Source: Isoetes taiwanensis (Eukaryota; Streptophyta; Lycopodiopsida; Isoetales; Isoetaceae). From it: a stretch of 64,000 nucleotides of DNA. Below the pieces are notes generated by a model. That model had not been told where the DNA came from. It did not search any database and was given only the letters and a program-made list of their open reading frames with translations. Shown here piece by piece: positions 32,605 to 43,547 of this stretch. Where the stretch lies: contig JAJEKV010000077.1 of NCBI GenBank assembly GCA_021234155.1, positions 1,310,627-1,374,626 on the forward strand, written 5' to 3'. Each line of letters opens with the position of its first letter. Within the stretch, counting starts at the first letter, position 1. The translations under genes and the position numbers were made by a program.

Positions 32605-35600
32605 TGGAGAACAAGGGTGGTCTTCGGCCACGAAAGTTGGTCCCGGGGTAATGTCGATATTCGGAGTCCATTGGAAGAGCCAAATCATGGTTTTGGAGAG
32701 GGAAATTGCTCGTCCATCGTCGGGGCCTTCGTTAAGAGAACTTTTGTGGCGGCATGTGAGCTCTGGAAGACTTCGGGCTATTTCATCGTGCACCAACACT
32801 GCATATCCTAGTGAAATGTTTTCTCATGTCCGCGCCCGGCCCGTTGCACCGCTTGTCAAAATTCCACCTTTTTTTCGATGCAGAATTTTTATTTATCGTT
32901 CTTTTGCATTCTCGATTCATAAATTCGTAATTAATGCATGGTATGGAATTAAATTCTGATTTTTGTCAGCTGGCTTCCTAGGTCATCCCGGCATACAGGC
33001 AAATTTTAGAATTTCGGATAAAGTTCTGATCAAATAGGTAGCATTGGAGCAGTCTAGGCTTTGTTGTTGGTAGGCGTGTAAGACATTCATAAATTCGTAA
33101 TTAATGCATAGTAAAGAATTAAATTCTGATTTTTTGTCGTGAGGCTTCCTAAGTCATGCCATGCGCTGGGCCGGTTTTCAAAATTTCGGACAAGGTTTAG
33201 ATCAAAGTGTTTGCATTAGTACGGTCCGGCATTTGTTGTTGAGGCGGTAGAAGCAGCACACTTGCCCAAGTCAAACAAGGCCGGGACCTTGCAAGGCCGC
33301 CTCATTAGAGGGAGAGTCCCCCAAGGCGAGCCCAAAAAGTTTCCCCGAGCAGCCTTTCTGGCTCCCACGGGAGGGCCCGTGCGCTAAAGACCACACTCCC
33401 CTGGATCTCGGTTCCCCTATCCGTAGTTGAATCCTTCGTTCAAGGGCCCCGCCTCGATAAGGTCAAAAAATCCAACATCCATCCGGGAGAACTTATCAAA
33501 CCCCGCTGGCGTCTGCGATCGACCTTAGAAACCAAAGTGTTTTGTCGTTCGGACATTGCGGAGAGGCTCGGAATGGCGATTGACTTTGCCACATCGTCAG
33601 GGAGGCCGAAATTACCCTAGAGACCAAGTTGCACGAAATTCAGTTTTGCTAAAGAAAGAAACACTTCGCCCTACGTTGCGAAGATTCGACCACCTCCTAG
33701 GGTGTTGGACATGAGATAGTTTGGCGCTTCCTCGAAAGGGGTGGTCTTACGGCCATGAAACTTGGTCCCGGGACAATGTCGATATTCGAGTCCATTGGCG
33801 AGCCGAATCCGCGATTCCCGAGAGGGAAGTTGCACTGTCCCGTCGCCCGGGGCCTTCGGAGAGGACTTTTTGGGCAACTTTGCTTCCAGGTGGTTTTAGG
33901 TCCATGCTCTGGCGTCAACACCCCTCTACGCCAAGATCTCGGCGCAAGGTCCTAGTCGAATCGACAAGGATAGAACCTCCCAGCGTAAACCCTATGAGTT
34001 GCGGGTTCTAGCGGGGTTTTATGCGTTTTGGGTGCCGAGTTTTGGTCTTTTGCACTTGGGACTTGGCTGATAAGATGCAGTTGAGAACGAAGCAAGGGAA
34101 CCGACGGAATGGGTTTGGATCTCGTACTCCTCCCGTTGTGGCGGTTAAAGTAAAGGGCGCTTTGCAGTAGCAAGACATTCATAAATTCGTATTAATGCAT
34201 AGTACGGAATTAAATTCTGATTTTTTTCAAAGAGGCTTCCTAAGTCATCGCCAACATCTGAGGCCGAGTTTTTCAAAATTTAGGACAAGGTTTAGATCAA
34301 AGTGTTTGCATTAGAGCGGTCCGGGCAGACTGTTGTTGGGCAGCCAGCACACTTGCCCAAGTCAAACAAGGCGGGACCTTGCAAGGCCACCTCATTAGAG
34401 GGGAGAGTCCGACCCGGGGAGGCGACCCCAAAAAGTTTCCCCGAGGCGACCTTTCTGGCGGTGCTCCCGAGGGGGCCATGCGCTAAAGACCATACTCCGG
34501 ATCTCGGTTCCCCTATCCGGACCGTTTGAATCCTTAGTTCAAGGGCCTGTCTCGATAAGGTCCAAAAATCCAACATCCGTCCGGGATAACTTATCAAACC
34601 GCTTGAAGCGTCTGCGGTCCGCAGGTAGAAACCAAAGTGTTTTGTCGTTCGAGACATTGCGGAGGCTCGGAATGGCGATTCGATCTCGCCACATCGTGCA
34701 GGAGGCGAAATTATCCTAGAGACCAAGTTTCCACGGTTTTGCAAAAAAAGAAACACTTACACCCTACGTTGCGATGATTCGGCGGCCACCTCCTAGGCCA
34801 ATTGATTACGAGTGTGTTGGACATGAGATAGTTTGGCGCTTCCTCGAGAAGGGGTGGTCTTACGGCCACGAAACTTGGTCCCCGGGGCAATGTCGGCGTT
34901 AAGTCCATTGGCGAGCGAATCACGATTAGGAGAGGGAAGTTGCTGTCCGCCGCCAAGGCCTTCGGAGAGGACTTTTGGGGCAAGCTGCTTCCGGATGGTT
35001 TTAGAGGTCCGTGCTCAAGGCGTCAACACCCCCTCTACGTCAAGACATCGGCAAAGGTCCTAGTCGAATCGACAAGGATAGAACCTCCCAAAAAGCGTAA
35101 ACCCTATGAGTTGCGGTCCTAGCGGGTTTTGCGTTTTGGGTCCGAGTTTTGGTCTTTGCACTTGGGACTTGGCCCGATAAGATGCGATTGAGAACAACGA
35201 AGCAAGGGCCCGGCCGGAATGGAGTTTGGATCATACTCCTCCGTTGTGGCGTTAAAAGTAAAGGCTTTTTGCGATAGCAAGACATTCATAAATTTGTAAT
35301 TAATGCATAGTGCGGAATTAAATTCTGATTTTTGTCCCGTGAGCTTCCTAAGTCGCCAGCCAACACTCTGAGCCGGGCCAAAATTTCCGGACAAGGTTTA
35401 GATCAAAGTGTTTGCATTAGAGCGGTCCCGAGCCTGTTGTTGGGCAGCCGAGCTGGCACACTTGCCCAAAGTCAAACAAGGCCGAGGACCTTGCAAGGCC
35501 GCCTCATTAGAGGGGAGAGTCCAGAACCCCAGAGGCCCCAAAAAAAGTTTCGTGAGGCCTTTCTGCAGCGGCTCCCGTCCGGTACGCTAAAGACCCACAC

Positions 35601-38600
35601 TCCGGATCTCGGTTCCTCTATCCGGCCGTTGAATCCTTCGTTCAAAGGGCCCCGCCTCGATAAGACCCAAAAATCCAACATCCGTCCGGGAGAACTTATC
35701 AAACGCGATGTGATCGTGTAGAAAACCAAAGTGTTTTGTTGTTGGACATTGCGGGAGGCTCGGAATGGCGATTCGACTTAAGCCACATCGTCCGAGGCGA
35801 AATTACCCTAGAGACGAAGTTGCATGGTCGGGTTTTGCAAAAGAAAGAAACACTTACGCCCTACGTTCGCGATTATTCGACAGCCACTGCTAGGCCAACC
35901 GACTACGAGTGTGTTGGACATGAGATAGTTTGACGCTTCCTCGAGAAGGGTGGTCTTAAAGCCCGCGAAACTTGGTTCCCGGGCAATGTCGACGTTAAGT
36001 CCATTGGCGCCGAATCACGATTCGGAGGGGAAGTTGCCCGTCACGCCGCCGGGGCCTTCGAGAGGACTTTTGGGGCAAGCTGCTTCCGGATGGTTTTAGG
36101 GGGTCCGTGCTCGTCAACCCCCCACGTCAAGATACTGGCGCCAAGGTCCTAGTCGAATCGACAAGGATAGAACCTCCAAACGCGTAAACCCATGAGTTGC
36201 CGGGTTCTGTGGGGTTTGCGTTTTGGGTGCCAAGCTTTGGTCTTTTGCACTTGGGACTTGGCCGATAAGATGCAGATTGAGAACGCGAAGCAAGGGGAAC
36301 CGGCGAATGGAGTTTGGATCTGTACTCCTCCCCGTTGTGGCGGTTAGGAAGTAAAGGGCGCCTTTTGCGATAGCAAGACATTCCTAAATTCGTAATTAAT
36401 GCATAGTGCGGAATTAAATTCTGATTTTTTTGTCAGCAGGCTTCCTAAGTCATCAGCCAACATACAATCAGGTTTTCAAAATTTCTGGACAAGGTTTAGA
36501 TCAAAGTGTTTGCATTAGAACGATTCCCGCAGCTGTTGTTGGGCAGCCGAAAGCTGGCACACTTGCCCAAGTCAAACAAGGCCAGGACCTTGCAAGGGCG
36601 CCTCATTAGAGGGGAGAGTCCGAACCCCAAGAGGCGAGCCCCAAAAAAGTTCCGGCAACCTTTCTGGCGGCGCTCCCGGGGGCCGTATGCTAAAGACCAC
36701 ACTCCGGGATCTCGGTTCCCCTATCCGACCATTGAATCCTTCCTTCAAGGGCCCCGGCTCGATAAGGTTCAAAAATCCAACATCCGTCCGGGAGAACTTA
36801 TCAAACCGCGAAGCGTCACCAAAATGTTTTGTCGTTAGGACATTGCGGAGGCTCGGAATGGCGATTCGACTTTCATCATCGTCCTGAGGCCGAAATTACC
36901 CTAGAGACCAAGTTGCACGGTCGTTTTGCAAAAAGAAACACTTTACGCCCCTACGTTGCGATGTTGGCCGCCACCTCCTAGGCCAATTGACTACGAGTGT
37001 GTTGGACATGAGATAGTTTGATGCTTCCTCGAGAAGGGTGGTCTTCGCCCACGAAACTTGGTCCCCGGGGGCAATGTCGACGTTACGAGTCCATTGGCGA
37101 GCCGAATCCACGATTCCTGAGAGGGAAGTTGGCCGTCCCGTCGCCCGGGCCTTCGGGAGAGGACTTTGGGGCAAGCCGCCTTCGGATGGTTTTTAGGGTC
37201 CGTGCTCGGCGTCAACACCCCCTCACGTCAAGACACGGCGCAAGGTCCTAGTCGAATCGACAAGGATAGAGCCTCTGAAACGTAAACCCCATGAGTTGCG
37301 AGGTTCTAGCGGGGGTTTCGCGTTTTGGGTGCCGGAGTTTGGTCTTTTGCTCTTGGGACTTGGCGATAAGATCACGGTGAGAACGCGAAACAAGGGGGAA
37401 CTGACGGAATGGAGTTTGGATCTGTACTCCTCCGGTTATGGCGCGAAAGTAAAAGGCGACTTTGCGGTAGCAAGACATTCATAAATTTGTAATTAATGCA
37501 TAGTATGGAATTAAATTCTGATTTTTTGTCCCGAGGCTTCCTAAGTCATCGCCAACATACTGAGGCAGTTTTCAAAATTTCTGGACAAGGTTTAGATCAA
37601 AGTGTTTGCATTAGAACGGTCCGGGCAGCTGTTGTTGGGCAGCCGAGGCTGGCACTTGCCCAAGTCAAGCAAGGTCAGGACCTTGCAAGGCCGCCTCATT
37701 AGAGGGGAGAGTCCGAACCCCAAAGAGGCTGAGCCCCAAAAAATTTCCCCCAGGTAGCCTTTCCCTCGGCTCCCGGGGCCGTGACGCTAAAGACCACACT
37801 CCTGATCTGCCTTCCCCTATCCGACCGCTTTAATCCTTCGCTCAAGGGCCCCGGCCCCGGGCATGGGTCCAAAAATCCAACATCCGGCCCCGAGAACTTA
37901 TCAAACCGCTTCCGCTTCACGTCGGCCGTGTGACTCCAAAGTGTTTTGTCGTTCGGACATTGCGAGGCTCGTGAATGGCGATTTGATTTCGCCACATCAC
38001 CCGAGGCCGAAATTACCCTAGAGACCAAGTTGCACCTGGTCAGTTTTGCAAAAAGAAAGAAACACTTACGCCCTACGTTCGCGGTAAAAGATTCGATACC
38101 CTCCTAGGCCAATTGACTACGAAAGTGTGTTGGACATGAGATAGTTTGACGCTTCCTCGAGAAGGGTGGTCTTACGGCCAATGAAACTTGGTTCCTCGTG
38201 GTAATGTCGACGCTAGAATCCATTGGCGTAGCGAATCATGATTCCGGTGAGGGAAGTTGCAACGCCCGTCGCCGGACTCTTCGGGAGGACTTTTGGGGCA
38301 AGCTGCTCCCCGTGGTTTTAGGGTCCATGCTCCGTGTCAACACCCCCCTACGTCAAGACCGCAAGCAGAGGTCCTAGTCGAATCGACAAGGATAGAGCCT
38401 CCGGCGTAAACCCTATGAGTTACGGTTCCTACCGGGGTTTTTGCGTTTTGGGTGCCAAGTTTTGGTCTTTTGCACTTGGGACTTGGCCGATAAGATGTAG
38501 TTGAGAACGCAAAGCAAAGAACTGACGGAATGGAGTTTGATCTGTACTCCTCCCGTTGTGGCGCTTAGAAGTAAAGGCAGCTTTTGCAAGAGCAAGACAT

Positions 38601-39045
38601 TCATAAATTCGTAATTAATGCATAGTACGGAATTAAATTCTGATTTTTTGTCAGCAGGCTTCATAAGTCATCGCCAACATACCGGGCCGATTTTCAAAAT
38701 TTTGGACATTGCTGTTTAGATCAAAGTGTTTGCATTAGAACGGTCCGGGCGAGTGTTATTGGGCAGCCGAGCTGGCACACTTGCTCAAGTCAAACAAGGC
38801 CAGGATTCCTTGCAAGGCAGCCTCATTAGGGGAGAGTTCGAACCCCATGAGGCGAGCCCCAAAAGTTTCCCCGAGGTGCCTTTTCCCTGGCGGTGGAACC
38901 CGGGCCATACGCTAAAGACCACACTCCACGGATCCTCCGGTTCCCCTATCCGACCGCGTTGAATCCTTCGCTCAAGGGCCCTCGTTCGATAAGGGCCAAA
39001 AATCCAACATCCGTCCCGTGAGAACTTATCAAACCGCCACCCCGG
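32605..39045 (+). repeat. Tandem array of about 1.1 kb units
   Basis: The anchor ATTCATAAATTCGTAATTAA occurs at 32915, 33085, 34177, 35284, 36380 (ATTCCTAAATTCG), 37477 and 38599. After a short 170 bp unit this gives spacings of 1092, 1107, 1096, 1097 and 1122 bp. Each unit has the same order: anchor, GTTTGCATTAGA, TTGCCCAAGTCAA, CCTCATTAGAGGGGAGAGTC, GGATCTCGGTTCCCCTAT, AATCCAACATCCGTCCGGGA, GTTGGACATGAGATAG, TCCTAGTCGAATCGACAAGG. Copies differ largely by small indels at G/C-rich spots. No frame stays open between copies, so I read it as a non-coding macro-satellite. Confidence 0.9.
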
Positions 39046-39059
39046 CTCAAACATGCCAC

Positions 39060-39360
39060 CCTGCTCAATCATTACACATTAAAGTAGTAGCAATAGAAGA
39101 TTGGTTAAATCCTGAATGTGATTTTGATTTTGCATATATGGCTCCTGGGAATATCCAAATTAGCATAAGGACAAACTTTCATGACCATCGGATGAAAAAA
39201 AGGCACCAAAAAATTAAAAAGTGTTAAAGCGTCGCTATAACAAAATATATCGTGGACCGCGTCGCATCTTGACGTTAAGCCGGTATATCTGATTTACGAT
39301 TCGTTTCATATCGATTTCAAATACGTCGCGATGCATCTTAGTGTTTTTACAGTCCCGTGG
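39060..39360 (+). other. Possible ORF remainder and CpG-rich tail
   Basis: At about 39065-39225 an open frame reads LHIKVVAIEDWLNPECDFDF, then APGNIQISIRTNFHDHRM, and stops at 39225-39227. It is followed by a weaker GCGTC-rich stretch (AAAGCGTCGC, CCGCGTCGCATC) to about 39340. This could be the far side of the sequence interrupted by island 1 and the array. Confidence 0.25.
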
Positions 39361-39516
39361 CCGTCTTTTAGGGACCATTCCTAGGCTTCCTTCTATCGAC
39401 TATTTTGGGCGATCTTGGTATCTGACCTTGAACGACTTGCAAGCACTCTTTTAAGGTTAGTAGATCATGGTTTTGGATTGAATGGTTTTTTAGTTGAATG
39501 ATTTAGTGTAGATTTC

Positions 39517-39875
39517 AATTTTTTTTTTTTATCTCTTTCCTTCTTTTTCTTCTTCTTGTTTCTTCATTCTTCTTCTTTTCCTTCTTTCCTCATTTCTTTC
39601 TTCGATTCTTCCCTCATTTCCTCTTCTATTCTTCCATTCTTCTATCTTCTTCCATTTCATTCTCTTATTTCTTCCATTCTTCTCTTTCTTCCCTTGATTT
39701 CTTTTTCTCCCTCTTTCCCCTTCTCTTCTTTCTCCCACCCTTCTCTTCTTCTTTGATTCATTCATTTTTTTTCTTTCTTGTTTTACTATTTCTTCATCTT
39801 CTTTTTTTTTCTTCTTCGATCTTTTTTTTTTTTCGTTGTTCTTATTCTTCTAACTCTTTTTTGCTTTCTATTTCG
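39517..39875 (+). repeat. Polypyrimidine tract, about 0.35 kb
   Basis: TTC/TTCTTC-rich plus strand with T-runs at both sides. The lysine/glutamate/arginine frame on the minus strand is a composition artefact. Confidence 0.9.
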
Positions 39876-39982
39876 ATTTGGACCCATCGAGATCTTGTTA
39901 CACACGTCCTTCTTTTGGTAAGTTGATCGCGACTTGCATTTTATTTTTATAATTTTAAGTAGGTTAAAAAAAAATTGATTGG

Positions 39983-40292
39983 GTGGCTTTGTTCATGAGA
40001 ACGGGAATGCGGCTCCACCTAGAGTGGGGAGGACCATGTAAATTGGTTCGAAGTCCACTTCATTACGATCATATATTTTCCTAGGTTAAGGAGTGGCTTG
40101 TTCAAGGGCACGGCCGGCTCCACCTAGAGTGGAGAGGGCCACGCACCAGTTCAAGTCCACAGCCACTTGTTATTTTTAGGTTTAAAAATAAAATTGTAGT
40201 GGCTTGTTCAAAGGCACGGTAGGCTCCACTCACGAAAGTGGAGACGACCCAGTGTTCGGTCCAAGTCGACTTTTCTTGTAATTCTTAGGTAG
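39983..40292 (+). repeat. Three tandem units of about 107 bp
   Basis: Units at about 39983, 40090 and 40197 each read GTGGCTTGTTCA, GGCACGG, GGCTCCACCTAGAGTGGAG, then a GTTC(G/A)AAGTCCAC-like end. The GGCTCCAC...GTGGAG part forms a small hairpin; the third unit has a changed loop. Confidence 0.85.
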
Positions 40293-41455
40293 AGGTGGCC
40301 AAATCTAGCTTATAATCCCAAAACCTATGTTAGCCAACTCTAGCTTTTAATCCCACTAATCCAGATTTGAAAGGGGCTCATGTCGATGATGGGGAGTCTG
40401 CTTGAAAAAAGAAGGTACATGACCTAGTCATAGTCTTATTTTTATTCTTTTGTTTTGTGTTAATCTATCGATTTATAGAAAAGGCAAAGAGTGATTGCAA
40501 AAATTGAAGTCGAATGCCAAAAAATTGGGAGGCTGATTGGTCAAAGGTCCCTAAACCACTTAATGGGTCCATAAGGGGAAGATATCAAGGTATTTGTTAT
40601 TTGTTGCCATTCGTTCAATTCGAGAAATAAGACATTTAACTTGTCATGTTGTATTCCTTTACCAATCGGATCACTTCGAGCGTGCAAAGGATTCCAAGAA
40701 AAACATCGCCTCCGCGACCGCCAAGGCAACTTCAAACAAACGAATTTCGTCTCACTTGGGTTCCGTGAAAAGGCTTTTACATAGATTCGTAAGTGTTATA
40801 AACTCTTAGTTCACGTTAACTTTCAATGTCATTGTCTAATATTGGTCGTATTGTTATAGAATTGGCTATCTGGGTTTTCCCTAACAGAGGAACACGTAAA
40901 GATAGCCACTCTTGTATATGATATTGTAATTAACTATTAAAATTCTTTCCAATTTTATTTTATTTTATTTTATTTATTTTTATTATGGAATTACATATGC
41001 AAAGTTTAGATTCTTGAACACAGTGGCATTGGGTGGATTGCCTAAATGAGATCATATTTTGAAAAATACCATGCAACAGGATAAGGACATCTGCAACTAG
41101 CAAGTGGCAATGGTTGGATTGCCGAAGTGAGATCTTAATAAGAAAATTACCATGCATCAGGATATGAATAAATGTTCTCAGAAAATGTTCTTCATACTTG
41201 GAAATGCCATGGCAAATATTCCATGAGCGTAAAAGGGTTTATGACTTGGGATAACTATACAAGGTAATTGATTTATTTGTGGAAGATACCCCTAACTAAC
41301 TAAAAAATAGGGCAAAATGAAACGTGGACAAATATATTGCAGATGAAACCGTCGACCAGAACACTACCGGATCTTGGAGATAACTAATCTGCAGATAAGA
41401 ACACAGCTGGATTAGGGTTCGGAAAAGCGCGAGACAGGTCTGCGAACCTAATCTT
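40293..41455. other. No gene recognised, one small duplication
   Basis: A diverged duplication of about 80 bp occurs at 41019-41160 (GTGGCATTGGGTGGATTGCC / GTGGCAATGGTTGGATTGCC). No supported exon. Confidence 0.35.
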
Positions 41456-41456
41456 G

Positions 41457-41959
41457 TGATGGAAATATGCCCCAAGGCAGGAACTGATGGTATGTCCTGG
41501 GCTACATTGCTATTTATACTGATACCCCTGTCTAAAGCAAAAAAGAAGGCTAGTTTTAGTGCTAACGGAGCGCCTCAGTTGCTAAGTCTGTATCAGACAA
41601 TGCCTTGTAGGAAAGGGGATCTAAATATGGCAACTAGGAAGAGGATTGCTTAGGAGAAGCTGAATGAAGGCAGTAAGAAAAAACTCTTTCAATTTCATAA
41701 AATTATAGTAGCCTCTGGTCCAAAAGTCTGTTCAGGTAGTGACAATGTGCTGGATATCAACAAAGATCAGGAGAAGGGTGCAATTGATGGATCTAGCAAC
41801 GTACCTGAGGCTGTGACATGAATAGGAGAAAAGTGTTGTTCAAATAGCCCTGATGAAGCCAAAGACACAGCAGCATGCTTGAAAGTTGGATCAACAAGCT
41901 CCACTGCTGAACATGAAGATGTTTCCAACAAGCTATATGATCTGGAGCGTACTGATCAG
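41457..41959 (+). pseudogene. Broken 5' exon upstream of the retroelement ORFs
   Basis: One frame continues with only two stops: LMEICPKAGTDGMSWATLLF, RKGDLNMATRKRIA, stop, EKLNEGSKKKLFQFHKIIVA, GSSNVPEAVT, stop, then EHEDVSNKLYDLERTDQ. It ends at a possible donor CAG/GTTTGAG at 41959-41960. An acceptor at 43529 (ATTTTTTAG) joins it in phase to the frame of the 505-codon ORF. The reading suggests a longer original protein whose first part has decayed. Function unknown. Confidence 0.35.
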
Positions 41960-43289
41960 GTTTGAGATATGTCTTGTTACATTCCAAGTGCAATCTTATC
42001 TAGACAATATTTTGAATAGGAGTTCATGCTTTTTAAGATGTTTACATAAGATTGCAGATCTGCCCAGGCTGTTATGAAATAGGGTGTCCATAATGTGATG
42101 CATGTCTTAATAACAGGGTTATTACTTGTATACTGCGGTATGGGGACACATTTAGTGATTAATTTGATAGACAATGCATTTATAAGTAGGAGAATATAAA
42201 AGATCATAAATAGCCTGCTGACCATGTTACACATGGTACATCCCAGATCTGAAATTCAACCTGACTAGTATCTGTTTTAGCAGAATACAGCCAGTGTAGA
42301 TTCTGCATAGGCAGAGTACAACAGTAACGATTCATATATTTAGGATATCTTTTTCACCATGTTGGGTTATTGTTTATTATTGACATGAATGACTGCATAG
42401 CTGATGACAATAAATAAACAGAGGGGCGGATAACTTAGAGTAGAGCTTATAAGAGTTTACTTCTAAAAGCTGATACCCTTGTGGTATTGGGCATGGAGTT
42501 TAACTCATCTATAGTCTTAATTGGCCCTTAAATTTGGAATTGATCTAAGATGATGGTTAAACTTAAATTGAATAATATTGATGTATTGTATACAAGGGGA
42601 CCATATTATTCAAACAGTAAGATTACACTTTCTTTGATGCTGGGAATGATAGATACTGTAGTATATAGTTCTGGATGTTAAATTTAACGTACATAACCAT
42701 GCAATCTGCCAATAATGATTGTAACCTGTTTGACTTGTGGCAGCAAGTACTTTAATTAACTTGTGACATGTAAGGAGTTGCAGAAAAACAGGGTCTGCAT
42801 TATATTGGCTTAGATTTTCCTATATGTTTAAATAATGTGGCAGGGAATTATATGCCACTTTTCTTAGATTATGGTATTATCTGGAGTTAAGATTCCTTAT
42901 TCTTGTTTGTTAGATTACAAGCAGGGTGAGGGGTGATAAACTTAGAGGATCTGAAGACGCCTGCTAGTAGCTTAGGCTCTTACCCATATATTTGGCTAAC
43001 CGTCCTTTGGTTCTACTGCAGGTAACATGATCTTCTACTCCCTGCTACGTTTTCTTTAAAAAATGGATGATCAACAATGATAACCGTCTTATTATGGTGG
43101 ATTGGACATAATTGCATATTGAAGCACACACTTATGTGATACAAACTGTGGTTTGTTTAGAAATTTCTAATCCTTTTCAAACTTTAGAAAGCTGGATCTG
43201 ATCAGACATATTGTAAGACTCTTTTAATATATCATGGCAGGATAATTCTGTTTAATGAATAAAAAGCATTTGTTTTCTGGTATAGATAT
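41960..43289. other. Probable intron or retroelement leader
   Basis: AT-rich, no open frame of note. It separates the broken upstream exon from the first direct repeat of the Penelope-like element. Confidence 0.3.
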
Positions 43290-43419
43290 AACCAGGTCAT
43301 GGCTTTGTACTTTTTAGCACCAATTAAGTACTTAGGCTGCTTATTGAACCTGTTTTGGTTCCTTGCAAAGGTTCATAATGGGTTAAAGTCTGTCGTTGAC
43401 AGGTTTAAAGGTTTTTTTT
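43290..43419 (+). repeat. Direct repeat, left copy, Penelope-like element
   Basis: AACCAGGTCATGGCTTTGTA, then AAGTACTTAGGCTGCTTATT, then GACAGGTTTAAAGGTTTTTT. The same order occurs at 47209-47353. Penelope-like elements often carry such repeats (pLTRs) because a truncated copy lies in tandem upstream. The two copies differ by many substitutions and small indels, so they are not freshly made. Confidence 0.7.
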
Positions 43420-43547
43420 GTCGTTATCTCAGTTTATTGGTTTTACCAATTTCCTTGATCCTGGTTATTATATTTTGGTGCATAGCATTAGCTTATTTCT
43501 TATTCTAAGTTTTGACTATGATTTTTTAGGATCATCCGAAGATACTT

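Noticed and set aside
32605-39045. rDNA intergenic spacer or CRISPR-like array
   Set aside because: No rRNA sequence at either side, units are 1.1 kb with no unique spacers, and the context is eukaryotic.
33671-39072. Short ORFs repeated in every 1.1 kb unit on both strands
   Set aside because: They differ in length and frame between copies because of indels and none is kept open in all units, so the unit is not coding.
39983-40292. tRNA genes suggested by GGTTCGAAGTCC
   Set aside because: The box B-like word lacks correct spacing to a box A, and no cloverleaf can be drawn.
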